Part shown: one piece after another, positions 34,202-41,868 of the stretch
How positions within the stretch are numbered: the first letter of the stretch is position 1
Layout: each line of letters begins with the position of its first letter
NCBI GenBank assembly: GCA_045634365.1
Contig: JAZRAC010000064.1
Location: forward strand, 67,838 to 131,837
DNA length: 64,000 nucleotides
Direction of reading: 5' to 3'
From: HGM04593 sp045634365
Lineage (GTDB): Bacteria; Bacteroidota; Bacteroidia; Bacteroidales; Bacteroidaceae
Made by a program: the position numbers and the translations under genes
Notes under the pieces: model-generated
Seen by the model: the letters and a program-made list of their open reading frames with translations, nothing else
The model's database searches: none
What the model was told of the DNA's origin: nothing

Positions 34202-34221
34202 GTTTTTCTTTGCTTTTTTGC

Positions 34222-34361
34222 CGCTTTAAAAAATATTGAAGCAAGCTTCATATTTCTTGCTCGTTTGTTGTATCTTTGAGTTACCTCGAAGATAGTCTGC
34301 ACTCGCTTTAAAAAATATTGAAGCAAGCTTCATATTTCTTGCTCGTTTGTTGTATCTTTGA
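34222..34361 (+). repeat. Tandem duplication of a promoter segment upstream of menA
   Basis: A 58-base segment is present twice, identical, at 34222-34279 and 34304-34361 (period 82). Each copy has the operator-like palindrome TGAAGC-AA-GCTTCA (34237-34250 and 34319-34332) followed about 20 bases later by a -7 box TATCTTTG. The intervening 24 bases differ from what follows the second copy. Confidence 0.92.
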
Positions 34362-34377
34362 CACAGAAAAGATACAA
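34271..34377 (+). promoter_or_regulatory. Duplicated -7 boxes in inverted repeats, menA promoter
   Basis: TATCTTTG occurs at 34271 and 34353. Each starts an inverted repeat: 34271-34294 (right arm CTCGAAGATA) and 34350-34377 (TTGTATCTTT pairs perfectly with AAAGATACAA over an 8-base loop). The second hairpin ends 5 bases before the menA ATG, so if transcription starts at the first box, the start codon is next to a stable hairpin. Confidence 0.65.
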
Positions 34378-34382
34378 CAAAA

Positions 34383-35276
34383 ATGAAAGGACACTCACTG
34401 AAAGCATGGTTTTTGGCTACAAGGCCCTGGTCGTTTCCGGCATCGGCAATGCCTGTGCTCGTTACATTGGCCTATCTGCAATGGTTGCAACGCGATGTCG
34501 ATTGGCTTGTGGGCTTGTGGGCTTTGGCAAATGTTGTGCTGTTTCACGCGGCTGCCAATACTTGGAGCGATTATTTCGATTTTAAAAAGGGGGTAGACAG
34601 GGAAGATACCGTTGGCGGCACATCCCTCACAAGTGGCGAGTTCCGTCCGAAAGAGATTTTCACTCTTGCAACAGTGCTTATGGCGCTATCGGTTGCTTCG
34701 GGTGTGCTGCTGTTGCTATGTACAGGGTTGCCTACGCTCTATATCGGTTTGGCGGGCTGTCTGTTTATCCTGCTCTATCCGTGGCTCAAATATCACGCTC
34801 TTGGCGATGTCGACATCTTTATCACATACTCGATATTGCCCATTCTGGGAACTTCGTATGTTGCCACAGGGTATTTCTTCTTGGAGGTTATGTGGCTCAC
34901 CATTCCTGTGGGGCTCATAACGGTGGGCATACTGCACATAAACAACACCCGCGATATTGAACACGACAGGCGTGCCGGCATAACTACATTTGCAATGCTT
35001 GCAGGCGGCACGTTGTCGGTGCTGTTCTACTTCTTCGAAATTCTTTTTCCCTTTGTGTGGGTGGTGTACAACATTGTATATGGTTTCTTCCCGTGGTGGT
35101 CGTTGCTGGTGCTGATAGCATTGGTCCCTGCAATTGCCTGCCTGGTGAGGGCAGTGCGTTTCCTGTCGTGCGGTGCCGAAGAACTTTATGGTGTCGATGA
35201 AATGACAGCAAAAGTGCAACTCGTGTTCAGCCTGCTGTTCACAATATCATTCCTTGTAGCAGGCTTTTTAGGATGA
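34383..35276 (+). CDS. menA: UbiA-family prenyltransferase, probable 1,4-dihydroxy-2-naphthoate polyprenyltransferase
   Basis: 297 residues with about nine membrane helices. The first Asp-rich motif is NTWSDYFDFKKGVDRED (about 59-75), the second NNTRDIEHDRRAG. Other MenA marks are TRPWSFPASAMPV near the start and YPWLKYHALGDVDIF. It would attach the polyprenyl chain to dihydroxynaphthoate in menaquinone synthesis at the inner membrane. The UbiA family is broad; MenA is the most likely member here. The gene overlaps the next by 4 bases (ATGA). Confidence 0.85.
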   Translation: MKGHSLKAWFLATRPWSFPASAMPVLVTLAYLQWLQRDVDWLVGLWALANVVLFHAAANTWSDYFDFKKGVDREDTVGGTSLTSGEFRPKEIFTLATVLMALSVASGVLLLLCTGLPTLYIGLAGCLFILLYPWLKYHALGDVDIFITYSILPILGTSYVATGYFFLEVMWLTIPVGLITVGILHINNTRDIEHDRRAGITTFAMLAGGTLSVLFYFFEILFPFVWVVYNIVYGFFPWWSLLVLIALVPAIACLVRAVRFLSCGAEELYGVDEMTAKVQLVFSLLFTISFLVAGFLG

Positions 35277-35890
35277 AACAGGTGGTATTGTCAATAGCGG
35301 TGGCCTTCTTCTTGTGGACGGTGATGTTTTCACCTCTCACTGCGCCATATCTCAATTTCTGGTGGGCAATGACAGCTTCGGCCGTTACGCTCACAACGCT
35401 TGCTACACTTTTTGCACCACGTTGGTGGAAACGTATTCGTTTTTCTTTGACCGATATTCTGCTTGGCGTGGCAATAGCTGTGGCTTTGTGGTCCTTCTTT
35501 TGGGTGGGTGACAAGTTGTCGCAACTGATGTTCGATTTTGCAAGGCCGCAGGTCGATACCATATATGGAATGAAGGAGGGCACCTCTTCGCTTCTGCTCA
35601 CATTCCTGCTGTTGTTCATAATAGGTCCGGCCGAAGAGATATTCTGGCGCGGGTATGTGCAGGATTCTCTGTCGAAACGTTGGGGTGCTGACAGGGGTTT
35701 TCTTGCCACCACGGCTGTTTATTCTCTTGTACACATAGGTTCAATGAATTTTATGCTCGTAATGGCTGCACTTGTGGCAGGTGTTGTATGGGGCTTGCTA
35801 TACAGGTTCTTTCCGGGCAGGTTTGCTGCTATAATAGTTTCACACGCATTGTGGGATGTGGCTGTCTTTGTGTGGTTTCCCATAATGTAA
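35273..35890 (+). CDS. CPBP-family intramembrane metalloprotease
   Basis: 205 residues with about six membrane helices. The family's first motif GPAEEIFWRGYVQ gives E121, E122 and R126; H154 (LVHIGSMNF) and H191 (SHALWD) complete the conserved set, so all catalytic positions of the CAAX/CPBP (ABI) fold are present. Substrate unknown. It follows menA with ATGA overlap and is 13 bases before radA. Confidence 0.86.
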   Translation: MKQVVLSIAVAFFLWTVMFSPLTAPYLNFWWAMTASAVTLTTLATLFAPRWWKRIRFSLTDILLGVAIAVALWSFFWVGDKLSQLMFDFARPQVDTIYGMKEGTSSLLLTFLLLFIIGPAEEIFWRGYVQDSLSKRWGADRGFLATTAVYSLVHIGSMNFMLVMAALVAGVVWGLLYRFFPGRFAAIIVSHALWDVAVFVWFPIM

Positions 35891-35903
35891 AGTTTTTAGG
35901 ACG

Positions 35904-37271
35904 ATGGCAAAAGATAAAATAGTTTTTTTATGTAACGATTGCGGTTACGAGTCGCCGAAGTGGTCGGGCAAATGTCCCGCGTGCGGTGCCTGGAACACGC
36001 TTGTCGAGAAGGTGGTGCGTGCATCGGCCCCTTCGCGGGTGTCGTTACCGGCAATGGAAAAGGTGCAGTCGCAACCGGTGCTGATAGACGATGTTGCGGC
36101 CGACAGACAGCCTCGTATGGATATGGGCGATGCGGAACTTAATCGTGTGCTTGGCGGTGGTCTTGTGCCGGGTTCTTTGGTGTTGCTTGGTGGTGAGCCG
36201 GGGATCGGAAAATCGACTCTTGTGCTGCAAACGATACTTGGTCTTCCGTCGCGCAGAGTGCTTTATGTGTCGGGCGAGGAGAGCGTGCAACAGATAAAAC
36301 TGCGTGCCGACCGCATTGCCCACACCCGTGGCGAGTGTCACATTGTTTGTGAGACGGTGCTCGAAACTATCTTCACTCACATAAAGAATATAAACCCGGA
36401 ATTATTGGTGATAGACTCTATACAGACAATGTGTACCGAGGCTGTCGACTCTTCTCCCGGCAGTATGGCGCAGGTGCGCGAGTGCACGGCTCTGTTGCTG
36501 AAATTTGCCAAGGAGAATAATGTGCCCGTAATACTCATAGGCCATATAACCAAGGATGGCGCAATTGCCGGCCCCAAGATTTTGGAGCATATAGTGGATG
36601 TGGTTATACAATTTGAGGGCGACCAACATTATCTGTATCGTGTGTTGCGTTCCATAAAAAACCGCTTCGGCAGCACTGCCGAGCTTGGTATTTATGAAAT
36701 GCGTCGCGAGGGATTGCGTCAGGTGAGTAACCCTTCGGAACTTTTGCTCAGCGACCGTCACAAGGGTATGAGTGGCACTGCTATTGCCTCGGCGATAGAG
36801 GGCGTGAGTCCTTTCCTCATAGAGGCGCAGGCACTTGTGAGCACTGCTGCATACGGAACACCGCAACGCTCGGCCACAGGCTTCGATATTCGCCGTATGA
36901 ATATGTTGTTGGCGGTGCTCGAAAAGCGTGTGGGCTTTAAATTGGCCCAAAAGGATGTATATTTGAATATTGCGGGAGGTCTGCGTGTGAACGATCCGGC
37001 AATAGACCTCTCGGTAATAACCGCCATACTGTCGAGCAATATGGATGTGGAGATTGAGCCCACAATATGTATGTCGGGTGAGGTTGGCCTTTCGGGTGAG
37101 ATACGCCCCGTAAACCGTATAGAACAACGTATTGCCGAGGCCGCGAAACTCGGCTTTAAGCAGATAATAATTCCAAAATCCAATATGAAGGGGCTCGACA
37201 CCTCACGCTTTGCCATTGAGGTGTTGCCCGTGAATAAAGTGGAGGAGGCTTTCCGCCTCGTATTCGGGTAA
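35904..37271 (+). CDS. radA: DNA repair protein RadA
   Basis: 455 residues. The N-terminal zinc finger has C10, C13, C24 and C27. The RecA-like ATPase has the Walker A GGEPGIGKST (96-105) and the RadA-specific KNRFG motif (252-256). The C-terminal Lon-protease-like domain has GTPQRSATGFDIRRMNMLLAVLEKRVGF. It extends branches during recombinational repair. The motifs are complete and the length is standard. Confidence 0.96.
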   Translation: MAKDKIVFLCNDCGYESPKWSGKCPACGAWNTLVEKVVRASAPSRVSLPAMEKVQSQPVLIDDVAADRQPRMDMGDAELNRVLGGGLVPGSLVLLGGEPGIGKSTLVLQTILGLPSRRVLYVSGEESVQQIKLRADRIAHTRGECHIVCETVLETIFTHIKNINPELLVIDSIQTMCTEAVDSSPGSMAQVRECTALLLKFAKENNVPVILIGHITKDGAIAGPKILEHIVDVVIQFEGDQHYLYRVLRSIKNRFGSTAELGIYEMRREGLRQVSNPSELLLSDRHKGMSGTAIASAIEGVSPFLIEAQALVSTAAYGTPQRSATGFDIRRMNMLLAVLEKRVGFKLAQKDVYLNIAGGLRVNDPAIDLSVITAILSSNMDVEIEPTICMSGEVGLSGEIRPVNRIEQRIAEAAKLGFKQIIIPKSNMKGLDTSRFAIEVLPVNKVEEAFRLVFG

Positions 37272-37277
37272 ACAGCT

Positions 37278-38879
37278 ATGGTAAGTGAATTTCAGACAAG
37301 AGCATTGCCGCACCAGGCGGTGAACGAGCAGGCATTAAAGTGTTTCGTTGCCGAAGAGAAGGGGTGGGACATTCGTACAATAACGGCTGTGCGGGTGTTG
37401 CGTCGTAGCATCGATGCGCGCCAGCGTACAATATATGTGAACCTCTCACTGCGTGTTTTTGTGAACGAGTATCCTGCGGACGATGAGTATGTGAGCCGCG
37501 AGTATGGCAATGTCGAGGGCAGGCAGCCTGTAATTGTAGTGGGTGCAGGTCCCGCGGGCCTTTTTGCCGCGCTTAAACTCATAGAGCAGGGGTTGCGCCC
37601 CATTGTGGTGGAGCGTGGGCGCGATGTTCGCACGCGCAAGGTGGACCTTGCCAATATCTCTCGCACCCACAAGGTTAACCCCGAGTCGAACTACTGTTTC
37701 GGTGAGGGTGGTGCCGGTGCCTATTCCGATGGTAAATTATATACCCGTAGTAAAAAACGTGGTAATATAGAGGGTGTGCTTAACGTATTTTGTCAGCACG
37801 GGGCAAGCCCCACGATTCTTGCCGACGCTCACCCGCATATAGGCACCGACAAACTGCCGCGTGTGATAGAGAATATGCGCAACACTATAATAGGTTGCGG
37901 TGGTGAAGTGCGTTTCGAAACACGTATGGAGGAGATTCTTGTACAGGGTGGCAAGGTGTGTGGCATACGCACCGACAAGGGCGAGATTGCAGCCTCGGCT
38001 GTAATTCTTGCAACGGGCCACTCGGCAAAGGATGTCTATCGCACATTGCACTCAACGGGTGTCACTCTCGAAAGTAAGGGCTTTGCCGTGGGTGTACGCT
38101 TGGAGCACCCCTCGGCTCTGATAGATGCGATACAGTATCACAATCCGCGAGGGCGAGGGAAATATCTTCCGGCTGCCGAATATAGCTTTACCACACAGGT
38201 CGATGGCCGTGGGGTTTATAGTTTCTGTATGTGTCCCGGTGGCGTTGTTATCCCCTCGGCCTCCACAGAAAAGGAGCTGCTTGTGAATGGAATGTCGCCG
38301 TCGCATCGTGGCGGTGCGTGGAGTAATTCGGGAATGGTTGTGCAGGTGAACCCCGAGGATGTCCTTTTGCCCGAAATGCAAATAGATGTTGATGGCGTTG
38401 AGCCTGTGCCCGATGATTCTCCCCTGCGTGTGATGAATTTTCAAGAGAGGCTCGAAAGGCTCTGCTGGGCAATGGGTAACTACCGCCAGACGGCTCCCGC
38501 ACAGCGTATGGCCGATTTTGTGAATCGTAAATTGAGTTACGACCTGCCCAAAAGCTCCTACGCTCCCGGGCTCCTCTCCTCGCCGATGCATTTTTGGCTC
38601 CCGCAGTTTGTTGCCACCCGTTTGAAGCGTGGCTTTGAGCACTTTGGGCGTGTGTCGCGCGGTTTTCTCACAAACGAGGCGGTGATGATAGGTGTGGAAA
38701 CACGCACTTCGTCGCCTGTGCGCATAGTGCGCGACAATGAAACGCTGCAACACATTGCGTTGGAGGGGCTCTTTCCCTGTGGCGAGGGTGCCGGTTACGC
38801 AGGCGGCATTGTATCGGCAGCGGTCGATGGGGAGCGTTGCGCCCTGTCGGCAGCGGAGTATGTAACGCGGGTCAGATAG
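37278..38879 (+). CDS. FAD-dependent oxidoreductase of the COG2509 type
   Basis: 533 residues. An N-terminal region of about 80 residues precedes the FAD-binding GxGxxG: VIVVGAGPAGLFAALKLIEQGLRPIVVERG (about 90-120). Then a conserved stretch KVNPESNYCFGEGGAGAYSDGKLYTRSKK and, later, ILATGHSAKDVY and LFPCGEGAGYAGGIVSAAVDG. The family has no fixed reaction. Its stop is 3 bases from the stop of the convergent hexosaminidase gene, with no terminator between them. Confidence 0.87.
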   Translation: MVSEFQTRALPHQAVNEQALKCFVAEEKGWDIRTITAVRVLRRSIDARQRTIYVNLSLRVFVNEYPADDEYVSREYGNVEGRQPVIVVGAGPAGLFAALKLIEQGLRPIVVERGRDVRTRKVDLANISRTHKVNPESNYCFGEGGAGAYSDGKLYTRSKKRGNIEGVLNVFCQHGASPTILADAHPHIGTDKLPRVIENMRNTIIGCGGEVRFETRMEEILVQGGKVCGIRTDKGEIAASAVILATGHSAKDVYRTLHSTGVTLESKGFAVGVRLEHPSALIDAIQYHNPRGRGKYLPAAEYSFTTQVDGRGVYSFCMCPGGVVIPSASTEKELLVNGMSPSHRGGAWSNSGMVVQVNPEDVLLPEMQIDVDGVEPVPDDSPLRVMNFQERLERLCWAMGNYRQTAPAQRMADFVNRKLSYDLPKSSYAPGLLSSPMHFWLPQFVATRLKRGFEHFGRVSRGFLTNEAVMIGVETRTSSPVRIVRDNETLQHIALEGLFPCGEGAGYAGGIVSAAVDGERCALSAAEYVTRVR

Positions 38880-38882
38880 CTA

Positions 38883-40928
38883 TTATTTCACCACAATTTC
38901 GTCGGTAAACATAAAGCCGCCCTGCTTCCCGCGAGTGGCGCGGTAGCGTATGTAACGTGCAGTTGTGTCGCCCTGCCAGCAGTAGTTCTTGAAACTCAAT
39001 GTGTCGTCGCGCACAACATTGTGTGTTATGTGGGCGAGGGTGGAGAATGTGAGGCTGTCGGCCGATACGGCGATGTTTACTTCGGCAGGCAGATAGATGC
39101 CCGGCTCGCATAGTTGCATAAAGTGGGCACCGATTGATTTTATTCTTGTCGCCTTTTCAAGGTCTATGCAGATGTCTATTCCTCCTCTCCCGATGAAGCC
39201 CTGCCAACGTTTATCGTTGTTGTTCCACCCGCCGTGCAGGCCATCGGTGAGGGCAGTGTCGCCTCCGGCTGTGTATGTGGGGTAGTAGGGCGAGCCTTGC
39301 GCATAGTGTACCCTTTTGCCTTTGGCAAGATGATTGTTTGGTGCGAGGGATTGTGGGCGATTGCCATACTCACGGCTTAAATCAAATGCATTGTAGCCCT
39401 TTTCGCGCAACTGTTTCACGGCATTTAAGGCTCTTGTGCGAAATTCAGTGTAGTTGCGTTTCTCTTGCGGGCTCCACCCAATCTCGGCAATGGCGAGGAT
39501 GCGCGGATATATCATAAATTCATTCTGCTTGGGAGTGGGTATATATTCGGCCCACACGTTGCCTTGAATGCCGTGTATGAGCGCAGCCTCGCTGCCGGTG
39601 ATGCTGTCGGGTACGGGGTTGTAGGAGTAGACTTTCTCCAAAGGCAGGTAACCGCCGAAGGCTACGGGTTGTGTGTGTGGCGCATCCTGATAGGAGTCGA
39701 GGTAACAGAATTCTCCGGGAGTCATTATGGCTTTATGCCCTTTGCGTACGGCGTTTATTCCACCGTCGGTGCCGCGCCACGACATTACGGTGGCGTTGGG
39801 TGCGAGCCCTCCTTCGAGTATTTCGTCCCACCCGATTATTTTGCGCCCCTTGCTGTTGAGGAATCGCTCTATACGCTCTATAAGATAGCTTTGAAGTTCG
39901 TCTACATTGTTGAGGCTCTCCTCGCGCATACGCTTCGTGCAGAGAGGACAACTGCTCCACGAGGCTTTTGCAGCTTCGTCGCCCCCTATGTGTATATATT
40001 CGCTTGGAAAGAGCTCCATAATTTCGGTAAGTACATTTTCGAGAAATTCAAATGTAGCCTCGTTACCTACGCAAAAATCGGCCTGTTTGTAGGGGATGTG
40101 CGTACAGGATAGTTCGGGGTAGGCGGTGAGAACCTCCTCGGAGTGTGCCGGCATTTCAATTTCGGGTATTATGGTTATGTACCTTTCGGCTGCATAGGCT
40201 ACAATCTCTCTTACATCCTCCTGTGTGTAGTAGCCGCCGTGAGCATCGGGTTCTCCCTCCTCTTTATATAGGCGGTCGCCGCGCCACCAATCTTTCCACT
40301 CTTTTTGGCTGCGCCACGCTGCAAATTGCGTGAGGCGCGGGTAACGCTTAATTTCCACTCGCCATCCGGCAGCGTCGGTGAGGTGCAGATGCAGGCGGTT
40401 CATCTTGTAGTGCGAAATAGCGTCAATCTGCTTCTTTATATACTCTTTGTCGTAGAAGTGACGCGAAACATCGAGCATCAGTCCGCGGTAGGAGAAGCGT
40501 GGCTCATCGATGATGGTACCGCAGGGAATATGGCCGGCACTGTTATTCAGCTGGGCAAGAGTCTGCACTGCATAGAAGAGCCCGGCGGCATTTGTTGCCG
40601 TGGCTGTAATTTCCCCCTTGCCGATGTTTATGCTGTAACCTTCGGGTGATGTAATCCCTTCAACCTTGTCGACAATGCGCAATACTATCTGCTTGTCGCT
40701 ATTCTCGTTGATTATGAATTTGTTACTGCTGAGGGCCTGTAACAAGTGCGAGGCTTCTTCTCCCTGTGCCTCAATGATTATTTTTACCCCATTGTCGGCT
40801 ATGAAAAATCCTTTGTCGGCAGTGTGGCGCAGTGGGGCGGGAAGCACACTCTCTTCCACAATTCTCTTCTGCTTGTTGCAGGCAAGCAACAGCAGGATTG
40901 CCATAATAAAGATTACTATTCTTTTCAT
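38883..40928 (-). CDS. Beta-N-acetylhexosaminidase lipoprotein (GH20)
   Basis: 681 residues. The lipobox LLAC gives a lipidated Cys at 17. A GH20b N-terminal domain (about 40-150) precedes the catalytic barrel; the catalytic pair is D-E in YIHIGGDEAAKASW, and substrate marks include SYRGLMLDVSRHFYDKEYIKKQIDAISHYKMNRLHLHLTD in pieces and WDEILEGGLAPNATVMSWRG. A beta-sandwich of the F5/8 type C kind fills the C-terminus (about 540-681). It would release terminal GlcNAc or GalNAc from glycans such as mucin, at the surface or periplasm. It is the last gene of the reverse operon from the ABC-F gene. Confidence 0.94.
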   Translation of the reverse strand: MKRIVIFIMAILLLLACNKQKRIVEESVLPAPLRHTADKGFFIADNGVKIIIEAQGEEASHLLQALSSNKFIINENSDKQIVLRIVDKVEGITSPEGYSINIGKGEITATATNAAGLFYAVQTLAQLNNSAGHIPCGTIIDEPRFSYRGLMLDVSRHFYDKEYIKKQIDAISHYKMNRLHLHLTDAAGWRVEIKRYPRLTQFAAWRSQKEWKDWWRGDRLYKEEGEPDAHGGYYTQEDVREIVAYAAERYITIIPEIEMPAHSEEVLTAYPELSCTHIPYKQADFCVGNEATFEFLENVLTEIMELFPSEYIHIGGDEAAKASWSSCPLCTKRMREESLNNVDELQSYLIERIERFLNSKGRKIIGWDEILEGGLAPNATVMSWRGTDGGINAVRKGHKAIMTPGEFCYLDSYQDAPHTQPVAFGGYLPLEKVYSYNPVPDSITGSEAALIHGIQGNVWAEYIPTPKQNEFMIYPRILAIAEIGWSPQEKRNYTEFRTRALNAVKQLREKGYNAFDLSREYGNRPQSLAPNNHLAKGKRVHYAQGSPYYPTYTAGGDTALTDGLHGGWNNNDKRWQGFIGRGGIDICIDLEKATRIKSIGAHFMQLCEPGIYLPAEVNIAVSADSLTFSTLAHITHNVVRDDTLSFKNYCWQGDTTARYIRYRATRGKQGGFMFTDEIVVK

Positions 40929-40947
40929 AGGGGCAGTGTGGCGGTAG

Positions 40948-41826
40948 TTACTTTTTTGCGTAGAACCGCAACCAATTGTCGAACATCTTATGGGCTGTCG
41001 ACTGCCAATAGTTAAGTGGCGGTTGCGAGGGGTCGTCGTTAAAGTAGTAGTTGATGGGAATATCTATGGGCAATCCCTTGTGTACGTCGCGCTTGTGCTC
41101 CCTGTCGAGCGTGTATAGAGCATATTCGCTGTGTCCGGTGATGAAGAAATTTCTCGTTCCCTTCTCCTGCATAATATACACCCCCGATTCTGTCGACTCC
41201 GACAAAAGTTCCAAGCGTGGTTCGTTGACAACATCTTCGCGGTTGATATTAGTGTGTCGGCTGTGTGGAACGTATATTATATGGTCGAATCCCGTGAGCA
41301 ACGGGTGCTCTATATTGAGCTGTGTGTGAGGGAATACTCCGAACATCTTTTTGGGCAACAGATGCTTCTGTATGCCGAACTTTTGGTAAAGCCCCGCTTG
41401 TGCCGCCCAGCAGATGAAGAGCGTGGATGTGACATTGCTTTTTGCCCATTCGAATATTTCGCACAATTCGGGCCAGTAGGTAACCTCTTCGAATGCAATC
41501 TTCTCGATGGGTGCTCCTGTTATTATGAGCCCGTCGAAATGTTCACCTTTTAGTTCGCCGAATCCCTTGTAGTAGCGTTGCATATGTTCGGGTGTGGCGT
41601 GCTTGGGTGTGTGCGTGTCCAGTTTCATCAGGACAATCTCCACCTCCTCTTTGGTTGTGGAGAGTACACGTATAAAGTCGGCCTCTGTGGGCTCCTTCAT
41701 AGGCATCAGGTTGAGCAGGGCAATTTTAAGGGTTCTTTCCGTCGGGGTGGTAAAAACCTCGAAAATGTTTCCTTCGTCGAGTACTGCTTGCAGTGCCGGT
41801 AGTCCTGTCGGTACTTTTATAGGCAT
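40948..41826 (-). CDS. metA: Homoserine O-acyltransferase MetA (predicted acetyl-CoA-specific)
   Basis: 292 residues. It activates homoserine for methionine synthesis. The catalytic Cys is in FICWAAQAGLY, and the active-site His and Glu of the MetA fold are in FITGHSEYALYTLDRE. At the position that decides the acyl donor, the motif is ITGAPIEK with E108; Glu here (Glu111 in the Bacillus cereus enzyme) goes with acetyl-CoA, while Gly goes with succinyl-CoA. So an acetyltransferase is predicted despite the common succinyltransferase label. It lies 42 bases after the M13 peptidase and 19 before the GH20 gene. Confidence 0.9.
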   Translation of the reverse strand: MPIKVPTGLPALQAVLDEGNIFEVFTTPTERTLKIALLNLMPMKEPTEADFIRVLSTTKEEVEIVLMKLDTHTPKHATPEHMQRYYKGFGELKGEHFDGLIITGAPIEKIAFEEVTYWPELCEIFEWAKSNVTSTLFICWAAQAGLYQKFGIQKHLLPKKMFGVFPHTQLNIEHPLLTGFDHIIYVPHSRHTNINREDVVNEPRLELLSESTESGVYIMQEKGTRNFFITGHSEYALYTLDREHKRDVHKGLPIDIPINYYFNDDPSQPPLNYWQSTAHKMFDNWLRFYAKK

Positions 41827-41868
41827 AGTTGCGGGGTTGTGGTTGGTTGTTATAAGTTCTGTTTTTTC

